Positions 18,042-26,799 of a DNA stretch of 26,799 nt are shown here, piece after piece. Both the position numbers and the translations under genes were made by a program. Source of the stretch: Rhodococcus rhodnii (lineage in GTDB: Bacteria > Actinomycetota > Actinomycetes > Mycobacteriales > Pseudonocardiaceae); NCBI GenBank assembly GCA_000720375.1, contig JOAA01000062.1:1-26799 (forward strand). Direction: 5' to 3'. The number at the start of each line of letters is the position of its first letter. Within the stretch, counting starts at the first letter, position 1. Under the pieces are notes generated by a model. The model was not told the DNA's origin. It ran no database searches and saw only the letters and a list, made by a program, of their open reading frames with translations.

Positions 18042-18731
18042 TCATCGGGTGATGTCTGTGGTGGATGACGGGTTCGGTGTGGTCACACCGCCGTAGTTCA
18101 CCGCGCCGAATCCGACGACGGCGACGAGGCAGGTCGCGGTGGCGGCTCCGGACACCCATGTTCGACCTCGACGGTGCCTTGTCGGGAGTGCGGGGGACGC
18201 GGCTGGGGACCGGTTCGTGGACAACGTGCTTGCGGTTACGGCGAGTATGAACAGCAGCGTTCCGCAGACAATGAACACGTCCGCCAGGTTGTAGCGAATC
18301 GGATCGAGCGGAATGAAGTCGACCGCTCCGCGCACGCTGCCTGGGGCGGTCACGTAGTGCAACCCGAGGCGGTCGAGCAGGTTGCTGAACCAGCCGCCGA
18401 TCATCAGACCGCCGGGAACGAGAACGACGGCCGGTGGTCGGCGGTGTATCAGGACGAGTGTGGCGACGTTCAGCAGTCCGAAGTCGATTAGGTCGAGCAG
18501 TGCGCCGGTGGTTGGGTCGGCGTACCACTGGCTGATCGTGTCTCCCACGAAGATGTTGCCACCGTAGTTGATCTTCACTAGAGGCGCGTATCGCCAGGCC
18601 CACCACTTGCTGAGTTGGTCCACCACGATGACCGCCGTTAGCAGACCGAGTACCGCCGGTCGGTGTGCCAACCCGCCTTTCCTGGTCGCTTTGGCGGGGC
18701 GGGCAGCGGCGGTTGTCGAGTCGTAGCTCAT
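18042..18731 (-). CDS. lspA: Signal peptidase II (lipoprotein signal peptidase) paralogue
   Basis: The 229-residue product is an LspA-type membrane aspartyl protease that cleaves prolipoprotein signal peptides ahead of the lipidated Cys. Four transmembrane helices are visible (around residues 26-42, 82-97, 101-117 and 150-168). Conserved boxes are DQLSK (38-42), NYGG (55-58), SNLLDR with catalytic Asp120, and VDFI...NLADVFIV with catalytic Asp151. The C-terminus extends about 55 residues past the last family helix: a basic stretch, one more hydrophobic segment (ATATCLVAVVGFGAVNYGG) and a Thr/Ser-rich end. Its place beside an integrase and away from housekeeping genes suggests an accessory copy. 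ATG 18731 has GGGGA upstream. Confidence 0.88.
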   Translation of the reverse strand: MSYDSTTAAARPAKATRKGGLAHRPAVLGLLTAVIVVDQLSKWWAWRYAPLVKINYGGNIFVGDTISQWYADPTTGALLDLIDFGLLNVATLVLIHRRPPAVVLVPGGLMIGGWFSNLLDRLGLHYVTAPGSVRGAVDFIPLDPIRYNLADVFIVCGTLLFILAVTASTLSTNRSPAASPALPTRHRRGRTWVSGAATATCLVAVVGFGAVNYGGVTTPNPSSTTDITR

Positions 18732-18979
18732 GATCGCGTCCCCTGACGGTCGCTTTCAGTGTGCTTCTCACTGCCCAGGGTGACTGACGTTGGTTGCGGA
18801 ATCTTTACGGTCGGTGACCGTCTGTGTGCCAACTGGCCCGGAGCCGGAAAGGGCCAGCGCCTGCTCGCCCGGCAGCAACCGCCGATTGCGCCGAGTGGTC
18901 AACGTGTAGTCAGAGGTATGGCGCGACCGAACATCCGCACATGCCGCGACAGGCGAAGCCTAGGCTCACGCTCGGTCAC

Positions 18980-19872
18980 ATGACTACGACAGGCGTTGAT
19001 GATGTTGTGCTGCGTTTAGCCACGTCGGCGTATCTGGGCAGGTACACAGGTACCTCGAGAGTCCACTCGGAGTCCGACCTGCGGATATACCTGTCCTGGT
19101 GTGGCGAGCGGAACCTGGCGCCACTGGCAGTAGAACGCGCTCAGGTGGAGTTGTACGTGCGGTGGATGCAGGAGGTCCGCCGGTTCAAACCCTCCACGGT
19201 GTCGCGGCGGATGGCGGTCGTGACCGGCTTATACCGCACCTGCGTCATCGACGCCGTCCTCGAGCACTCACCCGCCGAGTACGTCCGCCGCCCCCGGGTC
19301 CCTAACGAGTCACCCGTGCTTGGGCTCTCCCACCTGCAGTTCGAAGCGGTCCTGGCCGCGGCACGCGAGTCGGCCAACCAGTTCGACTTCGCCCTGGTCG
19401 CGATGCTCGGCCTGCTCGGACTCCGCATCTCCGAAGCCAGCGGCACCGATGTCGAGGATCTCGGTGAAGAACACGGCCACCGAGTCCTGCTCGTCCACGG
19501 CAAAGGCGGCAAAGAAACCCTCGTACCTCTACCACCCGCAGTCGGACGCCCCTCGACCAGGCGATCGACGACCGACTGACAGGGCCAATCCTGCTCGACC
19601 GACAACTCAGACGCATGGACCGGCACTGCGCCACCCGCCGCCTGCGCCACCTCGCCCGAACCGCGATCGTGCGGCTACCGCGACTGCACCCACACCTGCT
19701 CCGGCACACCTACGTCACCACCATGCTCGACGCCGGCGTCGACCTCCGCGACGTGCAGATCGCCGCCCGACACGCCGACCCACGCACCACCATGCGCTAC
19801 GACCGAGCACGCAAAAACCTCGACCACCACCCCAACTACATCCTCGCCGCCTACATGGCCAGCGCCACCTGA
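18980..19872 (+). pseudogene. Tyrosine recombinase (XerC/XerD-like integrase), 1-base frameshift
   Basis: ATG 18980 starts a frame with an N-terminal SAM-like core-binding domain (ESDLRIYLSWCGERNLAPLA, STVSRRMAVVTGLYR) and the first half of the catalytic domain, with Arg149 in LGLRISEA and Lys178 in GKGGK. After LPPAVGR the frame is lost at a C run near 19548-19552. One added base restores ALDQAIDDRLTGPILLDRQ and the second half, which contains HLLRHTY, ARHADPRTT and the Tyr nucleophile in MRYDRA. The restored product would be 297 residues with a complete R-K-H-R-H-Y set. As it stands, the protein would lack half its active site. No attachment-site duplication was found. A sequencing error in the C run is possible. 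Confidence 0.82.
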
Positions 19873-19935
19873 AACCTCTGCGCCCGCACATGCCGATGAG
19901 CGGTTGATCCACTGAGGACCGCCGCCGCCCGGCAT

Positions 19936-21471
19936 TCATTCACCGCTCGCTGGGGGCGCCGTGACGGGTTCGAGCAATGCGGCGGTCGACTGCTGGTGGA
20001 AGTGGTGGGCCCAGTCCAGCGGGGTCGCGTCGAAGCGCTGGTCGCGGAGGTTGGGGTCGGCGCCGAGGTCCAGCAGCCGGCGGGTGAGCTCGACGTTGCC
20101 GTCCATAGCGCTGTGGTGCAGTGCGGTCTCCCAAGCCTCTTCGACCGGCGCATCGCCGCGCCCGTAGGCGTTCACGTCGAAGCCGAGCTCCGCCAGCAAC
20201 GTGACCGTCTCGATGGGCGCCTGGGTCGCGGCCCACACGATGAGCCCGGGGCGGCTGCGGCGGGCTTCGGTCACGGCGTCGGGGTGCTCGGCGCGGATGC
20301 GGTCCAGGGTGGACCGGTCGGTGCGGAACGCCGCGGCGATCAGCTCGCGCACCGGGTCGGGGCCGGGCGGTGCGGCACCCTGGGCGAGGAGGTAGTTGGC
20401 GATCTCGGTGTCGCCGTTGAGGTGGGCCAGCTCGACCGGTGTCCGGCCGTCGCCGGGGCTCCACGCTGGCCCGTCATCCTCGAACGGCGAGCGGAAGTCG
20501 ACACCGTGCTCGACCAGCAGCCGTACCCGGGCGGGCTGGTGGTGCTCGACCGCCCAGCGCAGCTGGACGCGCAGCATCTGCGCGGGTGTGCCCAGCTCCC
20601 CGATCCGCGTCTTCCACGGGCCGCCGTCGCCGGTGCCGAGCCCGTATTCGAACAGCAGCTCCAGGTGCGAGTTGTCCGGTTCGAACATCCGGTTGTACAG
20701 GGTCTGGGCATCGTTGGGATCGGCGCCCGCGTCGAGCAGCAGTCGGCCTAACGCCGGCCAGTGCGGGTGGCGGGGCTGGCGCCGCTGGCCCAGCTCGCCG
20801 TGGCCGAACACCCCGGTCAGCAACGTGAACGGCGACGGCAGGGCGTCGAAGAGGTAGCCGTCGTTGGGGTCGGCGCCGGCGTCGAGCAGTTGCCGGGTGA
20901 CCGCGAGCACACGCTCGGCCGACACGGCTGGGTCGAATCGCGAGTAGACGAGGTAGTACAGCGGCCGCCAGCGGAATGGGCCACCCCGCTCGGCCACCCG
21001 CCGTGGCTGCTCGGCGAGCAGCCGGCCGACATCGTCCGGGCGGGCAGCCGCCGCAGCTGCCCAGATGTTCCCGGTGGTCAGATCGGGATGCTGCGCGAGC
21101 AGTTGACGGGCCCGCGCCCAGCGCGCCGGTCCGTCCTCGCGGCTGTAGGTCAGGCAGGCGAGGCGGCAGAACTCCTCCGCCGGGTCGGCCGCAGGCGCCG
21201 CGCCGAGCCCGGTGTTCTAGCCGTGTTCGGCCACGGTTTCCAGGTATCTCGCAAGCCGGGGCCAGCTGGCGAACCCGTATTCGCGGGCGACGACCAACTG
21301 CGCCCCGCTGAGCTGAAAACCGCTGGCGTCGTCGGGCATGCCATCGGGATGGTGGCGGGCCAGCCGCGCGACGGCGTCGGGGTCACCGGCCCGGACGGCC
21401 CGCTGCAGGGCACGGGCCTGCCGGCGGAAGCTGTCGAGGTGGGGACGGTCGGGCATGCCCAGGGTCGGCAC
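19936..21471 (-). pseudogene. Ankyrin-repeat protein interrupted by an in-frame TAG
   Basis: GTG 21471, with AGGAGA upstream, starts a 511-codon gene whose codon 85 is TAG (21219-21217). The frame is otherwise open and similar in style on both sides. Before the stop is an N-terminal domain (FRRQARALQRAVRAGDPDAVARLARHHPDG, ASGFQLSGAQLVVAREYGFASWPRLARYL) seen at the start of many actinobacterial ankyrin proteins. After it come helical repeats with LLLDAGADPND, LLVEHGVDF, LLAQGAAPP, LLAELGFDVNAYG and RRLLDLGADPN, typical ankyrin units. Ankyrin arrays bind partner proteins; no partner is evident. Internal restart could give the 353-residue C-terminal part (from 20997). It converges on the integrase gene. 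Confidence 0.82.
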
Positions 21472-21958
21472 GATGGTCTCCTCTCGTCTGCCTGATGTCC
21501 GCTCAGTCAGGCCGAAAGGAGAGCGATGGTGACACGTGGTGCACACGCCAGGTGGGCTGAGCCCATTCCCGCGGACCGGCGGCTTCCTGGCAGCCGCCGC
21601 CACTCTAGCCCAGTAGCGGGGGTAGCCCAGCCGTAGTGCAGTCGGTGAAGCGCGACTCGAACCCCCGCCGTTCGACCAACTCGCAGCGGCGGTCCGGCCC
21701 AGCACCGCGCTGAACAGCGCCTTCTCCAGTGACTCGCCCGCTCGGCCTGAGGCTCCGGTCCGGTTGATCCGACCTCCTTGGTCGCTGACAAGCAGAATGC
21801 CGCTCGCTGCGTCAACCAAGATCAGGTCCACGCATCTGCCGCTGGTCGAGCGTTGCCACGCCTTCACATGCTGATGTGGTCCGGGGAGCTTGCCGAAGTG
21901 CCAACTGGCCAGGACCGAGAGGTGACATGCGGATACTCTGGATTTAGGGGGTGTTCCG
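21472..21958. other. Intergenic stretch with a small hairpin motif
   Basis: No convincing gene. The minus strand is open upstream of the ankyrin start, but the added sequence is Ser/Gly/Arg-rich and follows no family. CACAT-GCTG-ATGTG at 21865-21878 is a small hairpin matching a similar one at 22515-22532. The CCGCTGGTCGAGCG at 21839-21852 repeats 18021-18033. A plausible promoter for the plus-strand gene at 21959 should lie just before it, but I cannot fix it. Confidence 0.4.
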
Positions 21959-22420
21959 ATGGGCGTGAATCGTAGATATGTCCGGTTGTGGCTTTCGTTA
22001 GCCGGGATTCTGCTGTTCGCAGTGGTCATGGCGGTTTTGGAGGCTCGCCTGAACAAACCCAAGGTTCGGCCGCCGATCGAGGAGAATGCGGCAAGAGCAG
22101 TACTTGATCGGACAGTCCAGTTGGCTCGAGACGGGCGCTACGAAGCGATCTGTGAGGAAATCCCCGATTACCCGAACGGGTGCAGGCATCTGCTCGATGG
22201 GGCCAAGGAGGCCAAGTGGTGGCCTGGTTCGGCCAGTCCAACCGTTGTCGGGGTAACGGGCGCAGGCACCTCGCGAGTGCTGTTGCATCTTGAGGGCACG
22301 CGTGCCGACGGCACCTTCTACACCGCGGACTTCGACGTGCAGTGGGATGAAGTGAGGGGATCGAACAGGCTTGTAAGCACACTTCCGATCTACTGGTCGG
22401 GAGTGCAGATTCGGTCCTGA
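21959..22420 (+). CDS. Small membrane-anchored protein of unknown function
   Basis: The 153-residue product has a short basic N-terminus (MGVNRRYVR), one transmembrane helix (about residues 10-27, LWLSLAGILLFAVVMAVL), and a soluble extracytoplasmic domain of about 120 residues. That domain begins with a helix (ENAARAVLDRTVQLARDGRYEAICEEI) and has two cysteines (in AICEE and NGCRHL) that could form a disulfide. It ends in beta-rich sequence (RVLLHLEGTRADGTFYTADFDVQWDE). The layout resembles small NTF2-like or DUF4878-like secreted domains, but I cannot name the family. ATG 21959 has a GGGGG tract upstream. It stands alone, with no operon partner. Confidence 0.7.
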   Translation: MGVNRRYVRLWLSLAGILLFAVVMAVLEARLNKPKVRPPIEENAARAVLDRTVQLARDGRYEAICEEIPDYPNGCRHLLDGAKEAKWWPGSASPTVVGVTGAGTSRVLLHLEGTRADGTFYTADFDVQWDEVRGSNRLVSTLPIYWSGVQIRS

Positions 22421-22514
22421 GCCTGAGTCCCCCTACGATTGGTGCTGTTGGATGGGGAATAGTCATCCTGCTCTTGGCGTGGGAACCCCGGCACAGACCG
22501 CAGCTTGGAACACA

Positions 22515-22532
22515 CGCACATGCCGATGTGCG
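22515..22532. repeat. Palindromic copy of the intergenic CACATGCCG motif
   Basis: CGCACAT-GCCG-ATGTGCG is a perfect 7-base-arm hairpin between the membrane protein stop and the MerR stop. It could act as a weak terminator or protein site. It shares its core with the other intergenic copies listed at 18015-18036. Confidence 0.5.
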
Positions 22533-22605
22533 ATCGCGCTGTGTGGTCGTCGGTCGGTGCTCGACGATCGTCGTTGGACGCACGGCCAATGTGCCGCGAG
22601 GCTCA

Positions 22606-23382
22606 TCATTGGCGTGGGATAGGTACGCCTGCGGAGCGGAGTTTCATCTCGGTGAGCGCCGTCAGCCGGGCTGAGATCGGTGCCTGGTCCTCCCGGTGGT
22701 TGTTGATCAGCCTGTACTGGGTGGAGGCGTTGGTCCAGGCATGCATCCCTCTGGGAGTTCCCAGCAGCGTGGGGTTGGCGAGGTAGTGGTCGGCCATGGC
22801 GGTCGCGAGTTCTTCGATCCTCGGGTCGTCCGGTTCCCAGGTCTCGGCCTCCGAAGCGCGCTTGGTCAGGTCGATGTACCCGGGGTCGTCGAGCCGGTGT
22901 TCGAGTTGGGCCAGGAAGTTGTCGAAGCCCTCCGGCACTAGCGCCCGGGTCAGGACCAGGGCCTCGCGTTGGGCTGCCACGTAGTCGGGATTGAAGCCGA
23001 GGGCGGACATGCGGTCCAGGATCGCGCAGGCGCGGTCGGGCAACAGGACCCGGTCGCCGCCGGTAAGCCGGTGCAGCGTGTCGCGCTGCGCGATCAGGTC
23101 CGCGATCCGATCGGTCAGCCGCCGCTCAGCGGCGGCAAGGGCGGCGGCGAACTGCTCGGCGTCGGCGTCGAGCAAAGGTCCGATCTCGGCCAGCGGTACG
23201 CCGGCGGTGGCCAGTGTCCGGACCTGGACCAGCCGCAACAACTCTGCCGATCCGTACCGCCGGTAACCGGAGCTGTCGCGTTCCGGCTCCTCGACCAGGC
23301 CGAGCTTGTGGTAGTGCCGCACCGTCTTCACCGTGACGCCGACGAACGTCGCCGCCTGCCCGATCGTGACTCCGTGCCTCAT
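22606..23382 (-). CDS. MerR-family regulator with long C-terminal domain
   Basis: From ATG 23382 the product is 258 residues. Residues 1-70 form the MerR winged HTH (VTIGQAATFVGVTVKTVRHYHKLGLVEEPERDSSGYRRYGSAELLRLVQV). A dimer helix follows (LAAAERRLTDRIADLIAQRDTLHRL), then about 150 residues of mostly helical sequence (FDNFLAQLEHRLDDPGYIDLTKRA, ELATAMADHYLANP), probably a ligand-binding domain. It lies 82 bases downstream of the serine hydrolase on the same strand and is probably co-transcribed with it. The palindrome at 24695-24709 upstream of the hydrolase is a likely target. ATG 23415 is an alternative start with less family-like sequence. Confidence 0.88.
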   Translation of the reverse strand: MRHGVTIGQAATFVGVTVKTVRHYHKLGLVEEPERDSSGYRRYGSAELLRLVQVRTLATAGVPLAEIGPLLDADAEQFAAALAAAERRLTDRIADLIAQRDTLHRLTGGDRVLLPDRACAILDRMSALGFNPDYVAAQREALVLTRALVPEGFDNFLAQLEHRLDDPGYIDLTKRASEAETWEPDDPRIEELATAMADHYLANPTLLGTPRGMHAWTNASTQYRLINNHREDQAPISARLTALTEMKLRSAGVPIPRQ

Positions 23383-23464
23383 CTGTTCAGCCTGCCTTGT
23401 GCAAGAGTTCGGCACCTACGCATCCCCAAGGCCGAGCATGAGCATGTGGACAGGGCACAGGTGT

Positions 23465-24628
23465 TCAGTCCGTCGGCTGAGCCGGTTCGGCCTGCCCGCC
23501 GCAGAACACCTCGTTGACGAGCCTTTGCTGGGCGGCCGGCATCGCCGCGGCGGTGGACAGGTCGGCGTCGTCCACGTAGTTCAATGCGGCGGTCAGGGTC
23601 CTGCTGCCGTCGGGCGTGCTGTACATCAGTGCCACGTGGCCGGTCTGGCCACCGTTGTGCGTGATGATGGTGCCGCCGCAGTCGGTTTCCTGCACGAACA
23701 CCCCCAGGCCGTAGTCCATCTTCGGGATTCCCGTCGGACGCGGCGTGCACATCTCGGCCAGCTGCTCGGCAGGCAACAGCTTGCCGCCCATCAGCGCGGA
23801 GATGAATGTGGCCAGATCCTGGATGGTCGAGATCATGTCACCACCGGTGGAGACCCAAGAAGGGTTGTAGCGGGTGATGTCGATCGTCTTCTGCTGGCCG
23901 CCGTCCTCGTACCGGTAGTAGGCATGGGCATGCGGCTGCGGGATCTCCGGCGAGGCGTCCGGCACCACCGTACCCGACAGGCCCAGCGGCCCCAGGATCC
24001 GCGACCGCATCTCCTCGGCCAGCGAGCGGCCGGTGACCTTCTCGATCAGCAGCCTGGCCAGCACATAGTTGGTGTTGGAATAGCTCCAGCCCGTCCCCGG
24101 CTCGAACCGCGCCGGCCTGGACAACGCCAGCCGGACCAGCTCCTCCGGCCGGTAGGTGTGGAATCGCTTGTCCACCCACTCCTCGCCCGTGGTGCCGTAG
24201 GGCACGGGGATCCCGTGCGCGATCGTCCCGTCCTCGTAGACCTCGCCGGTGAAGTTGAACAACCCGCTGGTGTGCTGCAGCAGCATCCGCACCGTGATCC
24301 GCCGATCCACGCCGTACTCGGGCAGATAGTTATCGACCGCGGTGTCCAGCCCGACCTTGCCCTCGGCCACCAGCTGCAGCACCAGGGTCGCGGTGAAGGT
24401 CTTGGTGTTGCTGGCGATCCGGACATGCCCGTTGATCGGCGGCTTCGCGGTCCCGCCCAGGTCGGCCCTCCCGGCGCTGCCGACCCACTCGCCCCGCTCA
24501 TCGTGCACGCGCAGCGTCACCCCGGTGAAACCGGAATCGACGATCTCCTCAATCGCCTTCTGCAGCTCCGGGCGATCCTGCCCGGCAGCGTCGAGGGCTT
24601 CGGTGCCCGTGCGGGTCGTGATGGTCAT
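23465..24628 (-). CDS. Beta-lactamase-family serine hydrolase (DD-carboxypeptidase/esterase type)
   Basis: The 387-residue product is a class C beta-lactamase-fold serine hydrolase. All three motifs are intact: SNTK (Ser73, Lys76), YSN (Tyr183, Asn185) and HNGG (His324). The HTSGLFNFTGE segment near residue 119 is also present. No signal peptide is visible at the N-terminus (MTITTRTGTEALDAAG), so it may be cytoplasmic and act as an esterase or amidase rather than on peptidoglycan. ATG 24628 has AAGGAGC upstream. A MerR gene follows on the same strand, and a MerR-like palindrome lies 66 bases upstream. It is the intact relative of the broken gene at 2840-3883. Confidence 0.9.
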   Translation of the reverse strand: MTITTRTGTEALDAAGQDRPELQKAIEEIVDSGFTGVTLRVHDERGEWVGSAGRADLGGTAKPPINGHVRIASNTKTFTATLVLQLVAEGKVGLDTAVDNYLPEYGVDRRITVRMLLQHTSGLFNFTGEVYEDGTIAHGIPVPYGTTGEEWVDKRFHTYRPEELVRLALSRPARFEPGTGWSYSNTNYVLARLLIEKVTGRSLAEEMRSRILGPLGLSGTVVPDASPEIPQPHAHAYYRYEDGGQQKTIDITRYNPSWVSTGGDMISTIQDLATFISALMGGKLLPAEQLAEMCTPRPTGIPKMDYGLGVFVQETDCGGTIITHNGGQTGHVALMYSTPDGSRTLTAALNYVDDADLSTAAAMPAAQQRLVNEVFCGGQAEPAQPTD

Positions 24629-25030
24629 GGTGCTGCTCCTTCAGATCAGTTATGCCCAGGCCGGTGTATGTCGTGCCGCTGACGAGCGTGCGCCTTGACC
24701 CAAGGTCAACCTCAACCGTGATCTAGCGCACTGCCAGTTCACGATTGGGTACGGCTTCGGAAGGACGAGGGCGCCGTTACCAGCGGTCGCAACGCCGATC
24801 CGAAGACCCACCCGACTCGATCTCGGTGCCTCGCGGCACCACCATTCGCCAAATGTCCGCTCATGCCGCTGGGCGAGCGCTGAGCAGCGGCGCCCTCGAC
24901 GGCTGCGGAGTCCGCAATGGACGATCTGGTCGAATGCAGGTTCTATGGGATGCGCAATGCATGGCGCCAGTGATCGGTGACGGTACGGCGCAGCCGTGCG
25001 GTGTCGACGGTTTGGTGGATCGAGGAGGCG
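24629..25030. other. Intergenic promoter region
   Basis: It holds the leader and promoter of the serine hydrolase operon and, beyond 24720, about 300 bases with no credible gene. One copy of the intergenic motif lies at 24861-24880 (TCATGCCGCTGGGCGAGCGC). Confidence 0.5.
24695..24709. promoter_or_regulatory. MerR-like operator upstream of the serine hydrolase
   Basis: TTGACC-CAA-GGTCAA is a perfect palindrome with 6-base arms. It is similar in form to the TTGACGT-containing operator of the other MerR operon. On the minus strand a TTGAGG lies directly before it and could be a -35 element, giving a long-spacer promoter with a weak -10. Confidence 0.6.
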
Positions 25031-25545
25031 TTATAGCCCGATTCCGCGTAGCTGGCCGACGATGGCGATGGCGACGTCGTCGGGGTCGGCGTCCGGACGC
25101 ACGTCGCCGTTGGTGATTCCGACGGTGATGTCGGAGCGCAGGTCGGAGCGGAATGCCTCGTCGCGCTCACGGAAGATCGGGGTCAGTTCCGAGGCGGTGG
25201 CCGCTTCGGCCCACAGCAGCAGGAAGGCGTGGTGCATTACTCCGGCGTCGCCGAGGGCACCGAGGTAGCCGTCGATGAGTCGCAGGAGCCGGTCCAGTCC
25301 GGGCGGGAGGTCGGCGAGCCCGGGCACGAAGCCGGTTTGTGTACTACGGGCCAGTCGCTCGACAAGGGCCTGCTTGGACCCGAAATGGTGGTGACGATCC
25401 CGCGGCTGTACCCCGCCCGTTCGCCGAGTGCCGCGAGTGTGAGCGACCGAACGCCGTCGTGGACGACCAGTTCGGCGGCGGCGTTGAGCAGTGCGGATTC
25501 GGCCTGGTGCCGGCGCTGCTGCTGGGTACGGCGAGTGGCGACCAT
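25031..25545 (-). pseudogene. TetR-family regulator with 1-base frameshift in the HTH
   Basis: ATG 25545 starts MVATRRTQQQRRHQAESALLNAAAELVVHDGVRSLTLAALGERAGYSRGIV, the start of a TetR HTH. The expected next residues, HHFGSKQALVERLA, appear in another frame: the sequence GTCACCACCATTTC near 25389-25402 is one base short. Downstream, the second frame continues through PGLADLPPGLDRLLRLIDGYLG and ends QLRGIGL at 25031. The restored protein would be about 171 residues. Loss occurs at the end of the recognition helix, so the encoded product cannot fold as a TetR dimer unless the missing base is a sequencing error. It is divergent from the DUF1330-like gene. Confidence 0.82.
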
Positions 25546-25564
25546 GTCTGCAACCTACCAGTTA

Positions 25565-25586
25565 ACTTGCGTGTTGCCCAACAAGT
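25565..25586. promoter_or_regulatory. Possible TetR operator
   Basis: ACTTG at 25565-25569 and CAAGT at 25582-25586 are inverted arms separated by 12 bases. They lie in the 83-base gap between the divergent TetR and DUF1330-like genes. The position is right for an operator, but the arms are short. Confidence 0.4.
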
Positions 25587-25628
25587 ATGTGAGGGTAGTG
25601 TCTGACCAAGCTGCCGCCGGAGGCGTGA

Positions 25629-25997
25629 ATGATCGAGATCGATGACCGTGACCTGGACGTGCTGCTCGCAGAGGATCCAGGTGATCCAGTGGTGATGCTG
25701 AACCTCCTGCGGTTCCGTCCGGACGGGGGCCGCGAGAGCTACCAGCGTTATGCCGAAGCGCTCGGCGTCGGCATCAACGCCCGCTACGGGCTCCAGGTGG
25801 AATATCTGGGTACTGGTGGGCGTGCGCTGGTGGCCGAGGACGGCCAGGCCTGGGACATGGTCGTATTGGTGCGTTACCCGAGCCGGCAGGCGTTCGCCGA
25901 CATGATCCGCGACCCCGAATACCAGGCGGTGACCCATCTGCGCACCGAGGCCCTCGTGGAGGCGGTGCTGCAGCCAACCTCGCCGATCGAGGCGTGA
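25629..25997 (+). CDS. DUF1330-like small protein
   Basis: The 122-residue product matches the dimeric alpha/beta-barrel DUF1330 type. Marks are DPVVMLNLLRFRPDGG, ESYQRYAEALG, VEYLGTGGRALVAEDG, WDMVVLVRYPSRQAFADMI and DPEYQAVTHLRTEAL, in the usual order. The biochemical role of the family is not established. ATG 25629 has CGGAGG upstream (25618-25623). Its TGA overlaps the GTG of the next gene (GTGA), so the two are translationally coupled. Both are divergent from the TetR gene and were probably under its control. Confidence 0.85.
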   Translation: MIEIDDRDLDVLLAEDPGDPVVMLNLLRFRPDGGRESYQRYAEALGVGINARYGLQVEYLGTGGRALVAEDGQAWDMVVLVRYPSRQAFADMIRDPEYQAVTHLRTEALVEAVLQPTSPIEA

Positions 25998-26133
25998 GCG
26001 CAGTGCCAGCGGTGTTCGTCCATGGCAATCCTGAAACGGCGGCGGTGTGGGATCCGTTGCTCGCCGAGCTTGAGCGCGCCGGGTCGGCACGTGCCGGGCT
26101 GATCTGCCTGTCGCCACCCGGATTCGGCGCACC

Positions 26134-26799
<666 letters not shown>

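Noticed and set aside
21650..21680. A tRNA T-arm-like GGTTCGAGTC on the minus strand
   Set aside because: The flanking bases do not pair into a T stem, and no acceptor, D or anticodon arm can be drawn around it.

Overview
The window is high-GC DNA with GTG starts, GGAGG-type ribosome sites, many TetR/MerR regulators and AfsR-like signalling proteins. This fits an actinomycete; Pseudonocardiales is my guess from style only. It is an accessory, decaying region. Three relatives of one DDE transposase (left edge, 1490-2684, right edge), a second, diverged DDE element (11770-12955), an IS110-type remnant (15779-16081) and a broken tyrosine recombinase lie among intact small transcription units. 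At least eight reading frames are broken by an IS, a deletion, a 1-2 base frameshift or an in-frame stop.

Layout. 1-2.7 kb: IS remnant, Uma2-type nuclease, complete IS. 2.7-5.0 kb: a copied TetR promoter joined to a broken serine hydrolase, then a frameshifted methyltransferase. 5.0-10.5 kb, minus strand: the best preserved block, four co-directional genes (AfsR-like STAND ATPase, SAM methyltransferase, FMN alpha-hydroxyacid oxidase homologue, ECF sigma factor). 10.6-13.5 kb: a small membrane protein broken by TGA, the N-terminus of a large Pro/Ala-rich protein resembling those linked to contractile injection systems, cut by an IS, and a TetR gene whose start codon now comes from that IS. 14.0-15.7 kb: divergent TetR / quinone oxidoreductase pair with a clear operator. 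16.2-17.7 kb: MerR plus NADP-dependent oxidoreductase operon with a MerR-type promoter. 17.7-19.9 kb: ProC-like remnant, an accessory lspA and a frameshifted integrase. 19.9-22.4 kb: ankyrin-repeat gene with an in-frame amber codon, and a small membrane-anchored protein. 22.6-24.6 kb: serine hydrolase and MerR operon. 25.0-26.8 kb: frameshifted TetR, DUF1330-like protein, and an alpha/beta hydrolase cut by the last IS.

A repeated theme is a one-component regulator (TetR or MerR) beside one or two small oxidoreductase or hydrolase genes, with palindromic operators visible. The most unusual signals are the 71-bp TetR promoter copy, the IS-captured TetR start, the AfsR-like/methyltransferase/FMN-oxidase/ECF-sigma unit, and a short CACATGCCG motif found only between genes in the right half. 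Single-base breaks could be assembly errors; the IS insertions and the large deletion cannot be explained that way.
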